A DNA stretch of 64,000 nt from assembly GCA_018644935.1 (NCBI GenBank), contig JABGPL010000008.1:1-64000 (forward strand), given 5' to 3'. The stretch's first letter is position 1; each line of letters begins with the position of its first letter. The notes beneath the pieces are model-generated. The model saw nothing but the letters and a program-made list of their open reading frames with translations. It was not told the DNA's origin and made no database searches. This stretch comes from Calditrichota bacterium (GTDB lineage Bacteria; Electryoneota; AABM5-125-24; Hatepunaeales; Hatepunaeaceae). A program made the position numbers and the translations under genes. This document shows, one piece after another, positions 19,068-28,077 of the stretch.

Positions 19068-19748
19068 ATGACTGAAAACGTTACAACAGGTAACGAAACT
19101 ATGGATGCACAAGCGTTGAAGCTTCCTATATACCGGATGGATGGAACGGAAACCGGAGATAAAGTTGATCTGGATCCGCGTTTGTTCGGAGTACCTAGAA
19201 ATGACCATGTGCTCTATTTGGCTGTAAAAGCCGAAATGACCAATCGTCGTCAGGGAAATTCCTCCTCAAAAGGAAGATCAGATGTTAGTGGTGGCGGGCG
19301 CAAACCATGGCGACAGAAAGGTCGCGGTGCTGCGCGTGTAGGTACAACCCGATCTCCTATATGGCGTGGTGGTGGTATCACTTTTGGTCCAAAACCACAC
19401 GATTTCGGAATGAAACTTCCAAAGAAAGTAAAACGGCTAGCAAGGCGTGTTGCTTTTAGCGTGAAGGCGCTGAATAATGGCATCAGCATGATTGACGAGA
19501 TTAAAATGGATGCACCTAAGACAAAGAAAATAGCTGAAATGCTTAGCAATTTCGATGCAAAAGGTATGTCCGTTCTGTTCCTGGTCAACGGTCAACAGCC
19601 TGAAATAGTTAAGTCCTGTAGAAATATTCAAAGAGTTGTCGTCAGAGAATCTAACACTGCATCAACGGTTGATATCCTGCGAGCACGTAAAGTTTTTATA
19701 CTGAAATCAGCTCTTGAACCATTGGTCGGAGGGCTTGTTGATGAGTAA
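19068..19748 (+). CDS. rplD: 50S ribosomal protein L4
   Basis: L4 lines the exit tunnel and, in E. coli, represses the S10 operon. It is 226 residues with the tunnel loop GGGRKPWRQKGRGAARVG near residue 75, followed by PIWRGGGITFGPKP. The first 20 residues before LPIYRMDGT look like a short, poorly conserved extension. The start is ATG 19068. Its end overlaps rplW by 8 bp. Confidence 0.96.
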   Translation: MTENVTTGNETMDAQALKLPIYRMDGTETGDKVDLDPRLFGVPRNDHVLYLAVKAEMTNRRQGNSSSKGRSDVSGGGRKPWRQKGRGAARVGTTRSPIWRGGGITFGPKPHDFGMKLPKKVKRLARRVAFSVKALNNGISMIDEIKMDAPKTKKIAEMLSNFDAKGMSVLFLVNGQQPEIVKSCRNIQRVVVRESNTASTVDILRARKVFILKSALEPLVGGLVDE

Positions 19749-20031
19749 TTTGCTGTCTATATTGCGGAAGCCTCTCGTCACTGAAAAAGGGACAAGACTT
19801 CAGGAAACGTTGAATCAATACGTATTCGAAGTTGATCCCAATTCAAATAAGATTGAGATAAAAAGAGCCGTTGAGAAGCGATTTGATGTTCAGGTATTAA
19901 AGGTTAGAACATTGAATGTCGGCGGAAAATTGAAAAGTCTGGGTCGGTTCACAGGACGACGTCCGGATCGTAAAAAAGCGATTATTACCCTCGCTGAAGG
20001 GAATTCAATTGACTTCCTCGAAAGCGCATAA
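19741..20031 (+). CDS. rplW: 50S ribosomal protein L23
   Basis: L23 sits at the tunnel exit and docks SRP and trigger factor. From ATG 19741 it is 96 residues, family-normal, starting MSNLLSILRKPLVTEKGT. GGAGGG at 19728-19733 supports this start. The longer frame from 19714 would add nine atypical residues inside rplD. It overlaps the rplD stop by 8 bp and is 22 bp before rplB. Confidence 0.95.
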   Translation: MSNLLSILRKPLVTEKGTRLQETLNQYVFEVDPNSNKIEIKRAVEKRFDVQVLKVRTLNVGGKLKSLGRFTGRRPDRKKAIITLAEGNSIDFLESA

Positions 20032-20053
20032 GAGGGCTCAGGAGTTATAAATT

Positions 20054-20896
20054 ATGCCAGTAATAAAGCGTAGACCGGTCACCCCATCTCAGAGATTCAT
20101 GAGTGTGCTTGATTTTAGCGAGCTCACTAAGAAGCCACCTGAAAAGAAGTTGACCGAACCGCTCAGGAGATCTGGTGGACGTAATAACAAAGGTCGACTG
20201 ACAATTCGTCATCGAGGCGGTGGCCATAAGCGCCGCTATCGGATTATAGATTTTAAGCGTAACAAGCGTGGGATACCTGCAAAAGTTACTGCAATTGAAT
20301 ATGATCCGAACCGATCAGCAAATCTAGCACTGCTGGTCTATGCTGATGGTGAGAAGCGTTACATCCTGTCTCCGGATAAATTAAAGGTTGGTGACACGGT
20401 TCAAGCAGGGGAGAACCTCGAAATCCAGCCTGGCAATGCAATGGCACTAACAGAAATGCCGCTTGGTACCATTGTACATAATATTGAGCTGAAACCCGGA
20501 AAGGGTGGTCAGCTTGCAAGGGGCGCAGGTGCAGGAGCTCAGGTGATGGCGAAGGAAGACCCATTTGTTCTTCTCAGGTTGCCATCCGGCGAGATGAGGT
20601 TGTTCCATAAGGAATGTTTTGCTACAATCGGTCATGTTGGCAACATGGATTACGAGAAAGTCGTTCTCGGAAAAGCCGGGCGTAAGCGTTGGTTGGGACG
20701 TAGGCCGCATGTCCGCGGTGTGGTTATGAATCCGGTTGATCATCCTATGGGTGGTGGTGAAGGTCGTTCATCGGGTGGTCGTCACCCATGTTCTCCCTGG
20801 GGTCAACCATCAAAAGGTTTCAAAACCCGCAGCAAGAAAAAGGCGTCTGATCGCTTGATTGTCGAGCGCAGAAAGACGAAACGCAAGAAGAAATGA
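20054..20896 (+). CDS. rplB: 50S ribosomal protein L2
   Basis: L2 is a core 23S-binding protein needed for subunit association and peptidyl transfer. It is 280 residues with the signature [19 protein letters not shown] (about residues 42-60). The C-terminal [17 protein letters not shown] contains the conserved functional His near residue 233. The start is ATG 20054. Length and order in the S10 cluster are standard. Confidence 0.97.
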   Translation: MPVIKRRPVTPSQRFMSVLDFSELTKKPPEKKLTEPLRRSGGRNNKGRLTIRHRGGGHKRRYRIIDFKRNKRGIPAKVTAIEYDPNRSANLALLVYADGEKRYILSPDKLKVGDTVQAGENLEIQPGNAMALTEMPLGTIVHNIELKPGKGGQLARGAGAGAQVMAKEDPFVLLRLPSGEMRLFHKECFATIGHVGNMDYEKVVLGKAGRKRWLGRRPHVRGVVMNPVDHPMGGGEGRSSGGRHPCSPWGQPSKGFKTRSKKKASDRLIVERRKTKRKKK

Positions 20897-20923
20897 TGAG
20901 ACATACCTTAAAGAGGTAATTGC

Positions 20924-21211
20924 ATGGCGCGGTCACTTAAAAAAGGTCCGTTTATCGACCAGAAGCTTAGGAAGAAGGTCGATGATTTAAACCAATCTGG
21001 TAAAAAGAAAGTCGTAAAAACCTGGGCAAGACGATCAATGATCCCACCGGAATTTGTGGGGCATACATTGGCCGTGCATAATGGAAGAAAATTCCTGCCG
21101 GTTTTTATCTCAGAAAATATGGTTGGACACAAACTCGGTGAGTTTGCCTTAACAAGAACATTCCGCACTCATGGTGGAAAGAAAGTTCTTCGGGGTACAA
21201 AGATTAAATAG
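20924..21211 (+). CDS. rpsS: 30S ribosomal protein S19
   Basis: Small-subunit head protein in contact with S13. It is 95 residues, starting [15 protein letters not shown], with the motif [25 protein letters not shown] near residues 51-75 (key residues [13 protein letters not shown]). The start is ATG 20924, 27 bp after rplB. Normal for the family. Confidence 0.97.
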   Translation: MARSLKKGPFIDQKLRKKVDDLNQSGKKKVVKTWARRSMIPPEFVGHTLAVHNGRKFLPVFISENMVGHKLGEFALTRTFRTHGGKKVLRGTKIK

Positions 21212-21229
21212 GGTGCAGGAGGACTGACA

Positions 21230-21577
21230 ATGAGCCTGGAAGCAAGGGCAAAAGCGAAGTGGGTGAGAATTGCACCTCGCAAAGTGAGACTGGTAGCCGA
21301 TATGGTCCGGGGGATGGCAGTAGGTCAGGCAGTTAACAACCTGCATTTTCTTTCGAAAAGAGCATCCGTACCAGTTGAAAAAACTGTTCGGTCGGCATTA
21401 GCAAATTTACTGGCAAGAGAAGAAGCAGCCAAGGTTGATCCTGCTGATGTATACATAAAGACGATTACTGTAGATGAGGGTCCCATCCAGAAAAGGTGGA
21501 GACCAAGAGCTATGGGTCGTGCGACAAAGATCAGGAAACGTACCAGTCATCTGACTGTAGTTGTAGGAACAAAGTAA
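21230..21577 (+). CDS. rplV: 50S ribosomal protein L22
   Basis: L22 contributes a beta-hairpin to the exit tunnel. It is 115 residues, with the N-terminal WVRIAPRKVRLVADMVRG and the tunnel hairpin region WRPRAMGRATKIRKRTSHL near residues 89-107. The start is ATG 21230, preceded by AGGAGG. It is followed by an 82-bp gap before rpsC, longer than usual for this pair. Confidence 0.96.
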   Translation: MSLEARAKAKWVRIAPRKVRLVADMVRGMAVGQAVNNLHFLSKRASVPVEKTVRSALANLLAREEAAKVDPADVYIKTITVDEGPIQKRWRPRAMGRATKIRKRTSHLTVVVGTK

Positions 21578-21659
21578 ACAATTTACGATTCAGGACAAGT
21601 AGAGACACTTTCTACAGTGGGAGTGGCTCCGTGATGTTCAATAAACTATCAGGATTTCG

Positions 21660-22394
21660 GTGGGACAGAAAACACACCCGATAGGCTTAAGGCTCGGGAT
21701 AAATAAGACTTGGGCTTCAAATTGGTTCGATGAGCGTCGGTTCGCTGACAAACTCGAAGAAGATCTGATGCTGCGTCGCTACCTTGAGAAAAGACTTCAA
21801 GAGGCAGCAATAGCGTTGATCGGTATCGAACGAACTTTGAAGCAGATCACAGTCAATGTACACACCGCCCGACCGGGCATTGTCATCGGTCGTAAAGGAG
21901 CGGATGTCGAGAAACTGCGCGCTGAGTTAAAGTCTTTAACCGGCAAGGAAGTGCAGATAAATATTCTTGAGGTTAAACGACCGGAGCTTGAGGCTGCACT
22001 TGTTGCAGACAATCTGGCGCGGCAACTCAAGGGACGAGTATCTTTCCGTCGAGCAATGAAAAGAGCACTTCAGTCTACCATGCGAATGGGAGCCGAAGGT
22101 GTTAAGATCGTGTGCAAAGGACGTCTGGGCGGGGCAGAAATGGCTCGCACCGAACAATACAAGGAAGGCAGAATTCCCTTGCATACCCTACGCGCTGATA
22201 TCGACTATGCTTTAAAAGTCGCTTACACGAGCTATGGGACGATCGGAGTAAAAGTATGGATCTGTAAAGGCGAGGTCTTAGGCAAGCTTGGTGATCAAAA
22301 ACCAAATGAACCCGTAAGGCAGGATGGCAGTCACAGATCAAGCAGGGGTGATAGACCAGGTGGTGGTCGACCCCGACGAAATCCTAGAAAATAA
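21660..22394 (+). CDS. rpsC: 30S ribosomal protein S3
   Basis: S3 forms the mRNA entry channel and has helicase activity with S4. It is 244 residues. The N-terminal [17 protein letters not shown], the KH-domain GXXG as [12 protein letters not shown], and the C-terminal domain with [14 protein letters not shown] are all present. The start is GTG 21660. The last 25 residues form a basic Arg/Gly/Ser-rich tail, longer than the E. coli end. rplP follows by 22 bp. Confidence 0.96.
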   Translation: MGQKTHPIGLRLGINKTWASNWFDERRFADKLEEDLMLRRYLEKRLQEAAIALIGIERTLKQITVNVHTARPGIVIGRKGADVEKLRAELKSLTGKEVQINILEVKRPELEAALVADNLARQLKGRVSFRRAMKRALQSTMRMGAEGVKIVCKGRLGGAEMARTEQYKEGRIPLHTLRADIDYALKVAYTSYGTIGVKVWICKGEVLGKLGDQKPNEPVRQDGSHRSSRGDRPGGGRPRRNPRK

Positions 22395-22416
22395 GAAAGC
22401 GCAACGGAAATAGATT

Positions 22417-22827
22417 ATGCTGGCACCAAAACGAATTCGTCACCGCCGGGTTCATCGTGGAAGAATGCGCGGAAAGGCTTACCGTGGATGTATGGTTACC
22501 TTTGGGCAATATGGGCTAAAAGCTATGGCCCCGCATTGGATTACTTCTCGGCAGATTGAAGCAGCTCGTATTGCTATTACCCGCCACATTAAGCGTGGTG
22601 GAAAGGTTTGGATAAGGATTTTCCCGGACAAACCCATTACGAAGAAACCTGCTGAAACCCGGATGGGTAAAGGAAAGGGAGCTCCGGAATATTGGGTTGC
22701 TGTAGTTAAGCCCGGACGAATCATGTTTGAGCTCGAGGGTGTTGATGAAGCAACTGCCCAGGCTGCAATGAGATTGGCTGCCCAGAAGTTACCAATTCCC
22801 TGTAGTTTTGTAACACGTAATGATTGA
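22417..22827 (+). CDS. rplP: 50S ribosomal protein L16
   Basis: L16 helps shape the A site. It is 136 residues, with [19 protein letters not shown] at the N-terminus, the FGQYGLKA motif and [20 protein letters not shown] near residues 82-101. The start is ATG 22417. It ends 8 bp before the rpmC GTG. Confidence 0.96.
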   Translation: MLAPKRIRHRRVHRGRMRGKAYRGCMVTFGQYGLKAMAPHWITSRQIEAARIAITRHIKRGGKVWIRIFPDKPITKKPAETRMGKGKGAPEYWVAVVKPGRIMFELEGVDEATAQAAMRLAAQKLPIPCSFVTRND

Positions 22828-22835
22828 GGCTGATT

Positions 22836-23072
22836 GTGAAAGTACATGAAATTAGGGAATTATCTCACAAAGAGCTCATTGAAAAGTTCGATGAAAAAAC
22901 CGAAGAAGTCGCGAACTTGAAATTTCAGCACGCTCTGCATCAGCTTGAGAATACTGATAAAGTCAGGATCGTTAAGCGAGAACTTGCAAGAATGAAGACT
23001 ATTCTCGTCGAACACGCAAAAGGTATCCGCACTTTGAAGGATGCTGCATCAGTTGATGAGGAGCTTTTATAA
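22836..23072 (+). CDS. rpmC: 50S ribosomal protein L29
   Basis: Two-helix protein at the tunnel exit next to L23. From GTG 22836 it is 78 residues, starting [18 protein letters not shown] at 22826-22829 is well spaced. The upstream in-frame TTG 22824 would add four residues and overlap rplP. The motif [14 protein letters not shown] is typical. The C-terminal tail is slightly longer than most L29. It abuts rpsQ directly: TAA at 23070-23072, then ATG. Confidence 0.93.
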   Translation: MKVHEIRELSHKELIEKFDEKTEEVANLKFQHALHQLENTDKVRIVKRELARMKTILVEHAKGIRTLKDAASVDEELL

Positions 23073-23330
23073 ATGGAAAGAGAAAACAGGCGAAAAGTTC
23101 AGCAGGGGGTAGTTACCTCAGACAGCGGTGATAAGTCTATTACTGTGTTGGTTGAGAGAAAGATTCCACATCCTGTATATAAAAAGTACTTTAAGCGCTC
23201 GAAGAAGTTTATGGCGCATGATGCTGAGAACACCTGTAATGTAGGGGATTTCGTTCGGATTATTGAATGTCGTCCGTTATCCAAACGTAAATCCTGGCGA
23301 TTGCTTAGCGTTATTGAACGTAAAGCTTAA
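23073..23330 (+). CDS. rpsQ: 30S ribosomal protein S17
   Basis: Primary 16S-binding OB-fold protein, 85 residues, with [21 protein letters not shown] near the N-terminus (key residues GVV, DKS, V) and the motif [15 protein letters not shown]. The start is ATG 23073, directly after the rpmC stop, so translation is probably coupled. A 96-bp gap follows. Confidence 0.96.
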   Translation: MERENRRKVQQGVVTSDSGDKSITVLVERKIPHPVYKKYFKRSKKFMAHDAENTCNVGDFVRIIECRPLSKRKSWRLLSVIERKA

Positions 23331-23426
23331 CCAATATCTGAACCAATCCTGGCGGATCAGTGATGAAATTGGTCGCATGGAAAACGTTTATAAGTAAGTG
23401 TTTTTAATCTTTCGGTAATAATTCTA

Positions 23427-23795
23427 ATGATACAGGAAGAAACTAATCTTGCGGTCGCCGATAATACTGGCGCGAAACGAGTACAATGTTTCCGGGTATT
23501 AGGCGGTACTGGTCGTAAGTACGCTTCAGTTGGAGATTTGATTGTTGTTTCAGTCAAGTCTGCAACACCAACCAGCAGAGTAAAAAAGGGGACGGTTTCT
23601 AAGGCTGTCGTCGTTCGAACATGTAAGGAAGTTCGTCGCAAGGACGGGTCCTACATACGTTTTGAAGAAAACGCTTGTGTTCTTTTGGACGAGAGTGAAG
23701 AAATAGTTGGAAATCGAATCTTTGGCCCTGTTGCAAGAGAGCTGCGTGAAAAGCATTATATGAAAATTGTTTCGCTGGCTCCGGAAGTTTTGTGA
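23427..23795 (+). CDS. rplN: 50S ribosomal protein L14
   Basis: Intersubunit-bridge protein, 122 residues, starting [19 protein letters not shown], which is strongly typical. GVFG-like [16 protein letters not shown] closes the protein. The start is ATG 23427. The 96-bp gap upstream of it is longer than usual for this cluster and holds no obvious gene. rplX follows by 12 bp. Confidence 0.96.
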   Translation: MIQEETNLAVADNTGAKRVQCFRVLGGTGRKYASVGDLIVVSVKSATPTSRVKKGTVSKAVVVRTCKEVRRKDGSYIRFEENACVLLDESEEIVGNRIFGPVARELREKHYMKIVSLAPEVL

Positions 23796-23807
23796 GAGTA
23801 TGAGATA

Positions 23808-24167
23808 ATGATAAAGAGAATACGAAAAATCAAAGGAAACCGTCTTCACGTCCGAAAAGGAGACATAGTACTTGTGCTTACCGGGAATGATAAAGGAAAG
23901 CGCGGTAAAGTGTTGAAGACTTTCCCTGAAAGAAGCAGAATAGTTGTCGAAGGTGTTTCTTTTATGAAGCGCCATAGCAAACCCAATGTTAAAATGCCAC
24001 AGGGTGGCATCGTCGAACGTGAAAGAGCGATTGATGCTTCTAACGTTATGGTTATCGACCCGAAAACAGGTGAACCAACCCGTATCGGATATCGGACCCT
24101 TACAGTTGACGACAAGAAACAACGGGTTCGTTATTCTAAAAAATCTGGCGAAACCTTAGGTGGATAG
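23808..24167 (+). CDS. rplX: 50S ribosomal protein L24
   Basis: Assembly-initiating large-subunit protein, 119 residues. The KOW motif is [20 protein letters not shown] near residues 16-35, followed by [13 protein letters not shown], which is typical. It is slightly longer than average because of its N-terminal [12 protein letters not shown]. The start is ATG 23808. It is 11 bp from rplE. Confidence 0.95.
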   Translation: MIKRIRKIKGNRLHVRKGDIVLVLTGNDKGKRGKVLKTFPERSRIVVEGVSFMKRHSKPNVKMPQGGIVERERAIDASNVMVIDPKTGEPTRIGYRTLTVDDKKQRVRYSKKSGETLGG

Positions 24168-24178
24168 ACGGATAGATA

Positions 24179-24886
24179 ATGGCAGATAAGAATAAAAAAG
24201 ACGCCCAAGGCGCAAAAAACGCCAAAGGTGCAAAAGGCGCAAAAGGAAGCAAAAAGTCTGGAGCCTCAAAAGGTAAGGGCAAGGGGAAAGTAGCTAAATC
24301 CATACCGTTGCCTGCTGACTATCAACCGCGTCTTAAAAAGATGTACACCGAGCGAGTTTCAGGTGAACTGGAAAAACAATTTGAATATAAAAACAAAATG
24401 TTGATTCCCAGTTTGCAGAAGATCGTTCTGAACGTTGGAGATGGGACCCTACATTCCGACTCAAAATTAGCAGAGTCTATTTTGCAGGAGATGACAACCG
24501 TCAGTGGTCAAAAACCAGTTTTGACGCGCGCTAGATTATCCATTTCAAACTTCAAATTAAGACAGGGAATGGTTGTTGGCTGCAGAGTTACCTTACGCAG
24601 TCGGATAATGTATGAGTTTCTTGACAGATTGATCTCAATCATTATCCCTCGTATTCGTGACTTTCGCGGTTTAAGTGACAAATCTTTTGATGGTCGGGGG
24701 AATTATTCCTTTGGCGTCAAAGAGCAAATCATTTTTCCTGAAATAGATTATGATAAGGTCGTAAAAATCCATGGAATGGATATTACGATTTGCACAAGTG
24801 CCTCGACAGATGAAGAAGCACTTGCATTGCTTTCTGGCTTTGGATTCCCGTTCCGTCGCAGGGCAGACGAGATTGAAGCAGCCTAA
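24179..24886 (+). CDS. rplE: 50S ribosomal protein L5 with a Lys/Ala/Gly-rich N-terminal extension
   Basis: L5 binds 5S rRNA and contacts the P-site tRNA. The conserved part (LPADYQPRLKKMYTE onward, including PSLQKIVLNVG and SFDGRGNYSFGVKEQIIFPE) matches a normal protein of about 180 residues. It is preceded by about 45 extra residues made almost only of Lys, Ala, Gly, Ser and Asn in imperfect repeats (AKGAKGAKGSKK). ATG 24179 is the only good start; no initiation codon lies close to the conserved domain. The extension is probably disordered and cationic, like that of EF-G in this window. Confidence 0.94.
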   Translation: MADKNKKDAQGAKNAKGAKGAKGSKKSGASKGKGKGKVAKSIPLPADYQPRLKKMYTERVSGELEKQFEYKNKMLIPSLQKIVLNVGDGTLHSDSKLAESILQEMTTVSGQKPVLTRARLSISNFKLRQGMVVGCRVTLRSRIMYEFLDRLISIIIPRIRDFRGLSDKSFDGRGNYSFGVKEQIIFPEIDYDKVVKIHGMDITICTSASTDEEALALLSGFGFPFRRRADEIEAA

Positions 24887-24922
24887 AATTTGTTTTTTAA
24901 GAATTTGATATACTGAGGATCC

Positions 24923-25108
24923 ATGGCAAAGAAGTGTTTAGTAGCCAAACAGCGTCGGAAACCTAAGTACAAGGTACAAGAATATAGCCGATGCAGACGC
25001 TGCGGTAGACCACGAGCTTATATGCGTCGTTTTGGTCTGTGTAGAATTTGTTTCCGAGAACTTGCCCTCCAGGGTATGATTCCAGGCGTTACTAAGGCAA
25101 GCTGGTAG
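24923..25108 (+). CDS. rpsZ: 30S ribosomal protein S14 type Z (zinc-binding)
   Basis: Short S14 of 61 residues with a C-x2-C...C-x2-C zinc site: CRRC near residues 24-27 and CRIC near 40-43. It ends in GVTKASW. This is the zinc-dependent form; no zinc-free paralogue is in the window. The start is ATG 24923. Order rplE-rpsZ-rpsH is standard for the spc cluster. Confidence 0.96.
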   Translation: MAKKCLVAKQRRKPKYKVQEYSRCRRCGRPRAYMRRFGLCRICFRELALQGMIPGVTKASW

Positions 25109-25119
25109 GAGATTATCTG

Positions 25120-25518
25120 ATGAGCATGACAGATCCAATAGCAGATTTCCTGACACGAATCAGGAACGCTTCCAGGGCAAATTTTGCCACCGTGGATATT
25201 CCTGAATCAGGCTTGAAGTTAAATTTAACCCGTGTTTTATTACGAGAAAAATTTATTTCCAAGTACATCAGGATACGGGATGGAAAGCAAGGTTTAATCC
25301 GAATATTCTTGAAGTATACGGCGGAAGGCGAGAGTGTAATCGAGAATTTACAAAGAGTATCTAAGCCCGGTAGAAGAGTGTATTTTGCCTGTAACAAAAT
25401 ACCTCGTGTTCTCAACGGACTTGGAGTAATGATTTTAACGACACCAAAGGGTGTCCTTTCTGATTACAACGCTCGCAGAATGAATGTCGGCGGAGAGCCG
25501 TTATGCGTTATATGGTAA
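25120..25518 (+). CDS. rpsH: 30S ribosomal protein S8
   Basis: Central-domain 16S-binding protein and, in E. coli, repressor of the spc operon. It is 132 residues with MTDPIADFLTRIRNASRA at the N-terminus and the C-terminal VGGEPLCVIW end. The start is ATG 25120; the in-frame ATG 25126 is an alternative. It is followed by a 48-bp gap with AAGGAGG ahead of rplF. Confidence 0.96.
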   Translation: MSMTDPIADFLTRIRNASRANFATVDIPESGLKLNLTRVLLREKFISKYIRIRDGKQGLIRIFLKYTAEGESVIENLQRVSKPGRRVYFACNKIPRVLNGLGVMILTTPKGVLSDYNARRMNVGGEPLCVIW

Positions 25519-25566
25519 TGATTTGCCATCGGTTCCGGAACGCTTCCGGCAAGGAGGATTGATATA

Positions 25567-26103
25567 ATGTCAAGGGTAGGCAGAAACCCAATACCTTTAC
25601 CCGCTGGGACAAAGGTGACAATAAACGATAGACACTTGCACGTCAAAGGCAAGTTGGGCGAGCTCGAATGGAGTCTCCCGAAATGCATTAGTGCAGTTCT
25701 TGAAGATAATGTAATTGTTGTAAGTCGTATTGGTGAAGCAAAGCATGAAAGAGCACTTCACGGACTTAGCCGCGCATTACTGGCAAATATGGTAACTGGT
25801 GTTAATCAGGGATTCTCAAAAAGTCTTGAACTGGTTGGTGTTGGTTATAAAGCTGAACAACGCGGACCGGCAGCACAACTAGCAGTTGGATACTCACATA
25901 AAATAATTTGTTTGCCTCCAGATGGTGTCACAATTAAAGTTGAATCACCAACGAGAATCACAATAAGTGGTATCGACAAGCAATTGGTTGGTGAAACAGC
26001 CGCTTCTATCCGAAAAGTCAGACCACCGGAACCCTACAAGGGCAAAGGTATAAAATATAGCGATGAGATAGTTCGTCGCAAAGCAGGAAAGTCAGCTAAG
26101 TAG
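25567..26103 (+). CDS. rplF: 50S ribosomal protein L6
   Basis: Protein near the factor-binding site, 178 residues with two similar domains. MSRVGRNPIPLPAGTKV starts it and GKGIKYSDEIVRRKAGK ends it, both typical. The start is ATG 25567, with AAGGAGG at 25551-25557. Unusually, 130 bp separate it from rplR. Confidence 0.96.
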   Translation: MSRVGRNPIPLPAGTKVTINDRHLHVKGKLGELEWSLPKCISAVLEDNVIVVSRIGEAKHERALHGLSRALLANMVTGVNQGFSKSLELVGVGYKAEQRGPAAQLAVGYSHKIICLPPDGVTIKVESPTRITISGIDKQLVGETAASIRKVRPPEPYKGKGIKYSDEIVRRKAGKSAK

Positions 26104-26133
26104 TTGAAAAAGTAACAATAACTTAGCGATAGT

Positions 26134-26217
26134 TTTCTGAAGATTTCAGTATTCTTCAGTACCAAATTATGAAATTAAGACCTGTTCGCGCTTTCAATCT
26201 GAGAGCATACGAACAGG
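26134..26217 (+). promoter_or_regulatory. Two stem-loops in the rplF-rplR spacer
   Basis: The first hairpin has arms CTGAAGA and TCTTCAG near 26138-26160. The second is larger: CCTGTTCG (26181-26188) pairs with CGAACAGG (26210-26217). An inner stem GCTTTC (26190-26195) pairs with GAGAGC (26201-26206), allowing one G-T pair, around an AATCT loop. The second structure ends about 16 bp before the rplR ATG, next to its ribosome site TTGAGGAA. It is a candidate mRNA target for a regulatory ribosomal protein, or a processing site. Confidence 0.45.
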
Positions 26218-26233
26218 CGTTGAGGAATAATAG

Positions 26234-26614
26234 ATGAATAAACTAAGCGTTAGCATAAAAAAAAGCAAGAAACGCTTAATCAGGCGAAAAAAGCATATTC
26301 GAAAAATTGTTTTCGGTACCGCTGACCGCCCAAGATTAGTTGTTTTTCGTAGCAATGTACATATTTATGCCCAGATCATCGACGATGATAACGGAACATT
26401 AACTGGTTGCTCGACACTTTCTCCCTCCATCAAGGATAAACTTGCTGAGGTTAAGGGAAAAGTTAATCAGGCAAAGATAATTGGTGAACATATTGCAAGT
26501 TTAGCCAAAGACCATGGAATTACCAAAGTGAAATTCGACAGAAACGGACGAATCTATCACGGTCGAGTCAAGGCACTTGCAGATGCAGCACGATCCGGCG
26601 GTCTAATATTTTAG
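26234..26614 (+). CDS. rplR: 50S ribosomal protein L18
   Basis: 5S rRNA-binding protein, 126 residues. The basic N-terminus (KKSKKRLIRRKKHIRKIVFG) leads into the motif RPRLVVFRSNVHIYAQIIDD near residues 35-54. It ends in YHGRVKALADAARSGGLIF, a typical end. The start is ATG 26234 after GAGGAA. It is separated by gaps on both sides (130 and 94 bp), unlike most genes in the cluster. Confidence 0.95.
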   Translation: MNKLSVSIKKSKKRLIRRKKHIRKIVFGTADRPRLVVFRSNVHIYAQIIDDDNGTLTGCSTLSPSIKDKLAEVKGKVNQAKIIGEHIASLAKDHGITKVKFDRNGRIYHGRVKALADAARSGGLIF

Positions 26615-26708
26615 TCGGATATCGTTGGGTGAGGTTGTTAGAAATTTTACCCGGTTAAGTAAATGGATTTATTCCGTTTGATAGTCCAGAAATTTGATAG
26701 GATTAGGA

Positions 26709-27236
26709 TTGGAAAACGTTAACAGTAGCGAACTGACCCTTCTTGAGAAGGTTGTCAATATCAAGCGAGTGGCTAAGGTCGTAAAAGGCGGTCGTAACTT
26801 CAGTTTCAATGCACTTGTTGTTGTTGGAGATGGAGCTGGACGTGTCGGTTTCGGGCTTGGGAAGGCGCGTGAGGTCGTGGATGCAATTACGAAGGGTACT
26901 GAGATTGCTAAACGGTCGTTGAAACGTTACCCTATTACACGCAATTCAATTCCGCATCAAGTGATCGGGAAATTTGGTGCCGGAAAGGTGATCCTCCGAC
27001 CAGCTACGCCTGGTACCGGGATTATTGCAGGTGGAGCCGTCAGGGCAGTCCTGGAATCACTCGGAGTGAGAGATGTACTGTGTAAATCACTGGGTAGTGC
27101 AAACCACATAAATGTGTTGAAGGCTACATTTGTAGCTCTCGGAAAGCTGTATGATGCAAATCGGATGGCGCGCAAAAGAGGCATGTCAGTGCATGAGTTA
27201 TTGCACATGCCAAAGCGGGAGAAATTCCATGCCTGA
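26709..27236 (+). CDS. rpsE: 30S ribosomal protein S5
   Basis: S5 helps form the mRNA entry channel and affects decoding fidelity. From TTG 26709 it is 175 residues. The start of the conserved domain is [19 protein letters not shown], followed by [18 protein letters not shown] and the [15 protein letters not shown] motif. AGGATTAGGA just upstream supports 26709; TTG 26694 is an alternative that adds five residues. No ATG is available. It overlaps rpmD by 8 bp. Confidence 0.94.
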   Translation: MENVNSSELTLLEKVVNIKRVAKVVKGGRNFSFNALVVVGDGAGRVGFGLGKAREVVDAITKGTEIAKRSLKRYPITRNSIPHQVIGKFGAGKVILRPATPGTGIIAGGAVRAVLESLGVRDVLCKSLGSANHINVLKATFVALGKLYDANRMARKRGMSVHELLHMPKREKFHA

Positions 27237-27537
27237 GCAATTGCAGATAACATACAAGAAAAGCGCGATTGGGCGTGTTTTTAAGCAAAAAAGAGTGATT
27301 AGAGCACTTGGTTTTACTCATCTCGGTCAAAGCAGAGTTGTCGCTGATAATCCTGCAATGCGCGGTATGATTCGTAAAGTACAACATTTGCTAGTTGTAG
27401 AATCTTTGAGCGAATCTGTTGTTGCTCCTGAGTCAAAGAAATCTTCTGAAGTGGTTGAAGAACCAACTAAAGATACGTCAGTTACTGAGGTGAAGGAAGA
27501 AGAGCCCAGCGAAGCGGAGAATAATCAGGATGTATGA
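27229..27537 (+). CDS. rpmD: 50S ribosomal protein L30 with an acidic C-terminal tail
   Basis: From ATG 27229 the protein is 102 residues. The first 60 are an ordinary L30 ([20 protein letters not shown], then [13 protein letters not shown]). The last 40 or so are Glu/Ser/Val-rich (for example [15 protein letters not shown]) and look disordered; L30 normally stops near residue 60. The start inside the rpsE end is chosen by homology, and the longer frame from 27151 lies in rpsE. It overlaps both rpsE and rplO by 8 bp, so translation of all three is likely coupled. Confidence 0.92.
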   Translation: MPEQLQITYKKSAIGRVFKQKRVIRALGFTHLGQSRVVADNPAMRGMIRKVQHLLVVESLSESVVAPESKKSSEVVEEPTKDTSVTEVKEEEPSEAENNQDV

Positions 27538-28057
27538 TTACATTGGTGATCTTGGCAGCTTAAGACCAGCACCAGGGTCCATTAAGAAGAAAAAACGCAT
27601 CGGCCGTGGTCGCGGTTCGGGTCATGGAGACACCGCAACACGTGGACATAAAGGTGCAAAATCTCGTTCAGGATGGAAGCAAAAAGTCGGTTTTGAAGGT
27701 GGACAAATGCCCCTCAAGAGGCGCATCCCCAAACGTGGCTTCACACCTCTGAACAGAACTGAATATAATGAAGTTAAAGTTAGTGATCTGAGTCGAATAG
27801 CTGGAGAAAATGTTGATCCGGCTGAAATCAGAAAAGCGCATATCGTAAAGGGGCGTGGACCAATTGTTCTTCTCGGAACTGGTGATATAGATCGCGCTGT
27901 GAAAATATCTGTTCACAGGGTAACCAAATCAGCTCAGGAAAAGATCACTGCAGCAGGTGGGTCAATTGAAATTTTACCTCTTGACCCAATAGATCGCAGG
28001 GTTAAAAAGGGTCCGACCACGCGAAATAAGAAATCTAAAGTCCCATCAATCGGTTAA
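27530..28057 (+). CDS. rplO: 50S ribosomal protein L15
   Basis: Late-assembly large-subunit protein, 175 residues. The family N-terminus is clear: SLRPAPGSIKKKKRIGRGRG, then GHKGAKSRSGWK and FEGGQMPLKRRIPKRGF. The first nine residues (MYDYIGDLG) are slightly longer than in many homologues. The C-terminal about 25 residues form a basic tail (KKGPTTRNKKSKVPSIG). It starts within the rpmD end and is 20 bp before secY. Confidence 0.95.
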   Translation: MYDYIGDLGSLRPAPGSIKKKKRIGRGRGSGHGDTATRGHKGAKSRSGWKQKVGFEGGQMPLKRRIPKRGFTPLNRTEYNEVKVSDLSRIAGENVDPAEIRKAHIVKGRGPIVLLGTGDIDRAVKISVHRVTKSAQEKITAAGGSIEILPLDPIDRRVKKGPTTRNKKSKVPSIG

Positions 28058-28077
28058 CTGGCGGCGGTTTTTGAACG

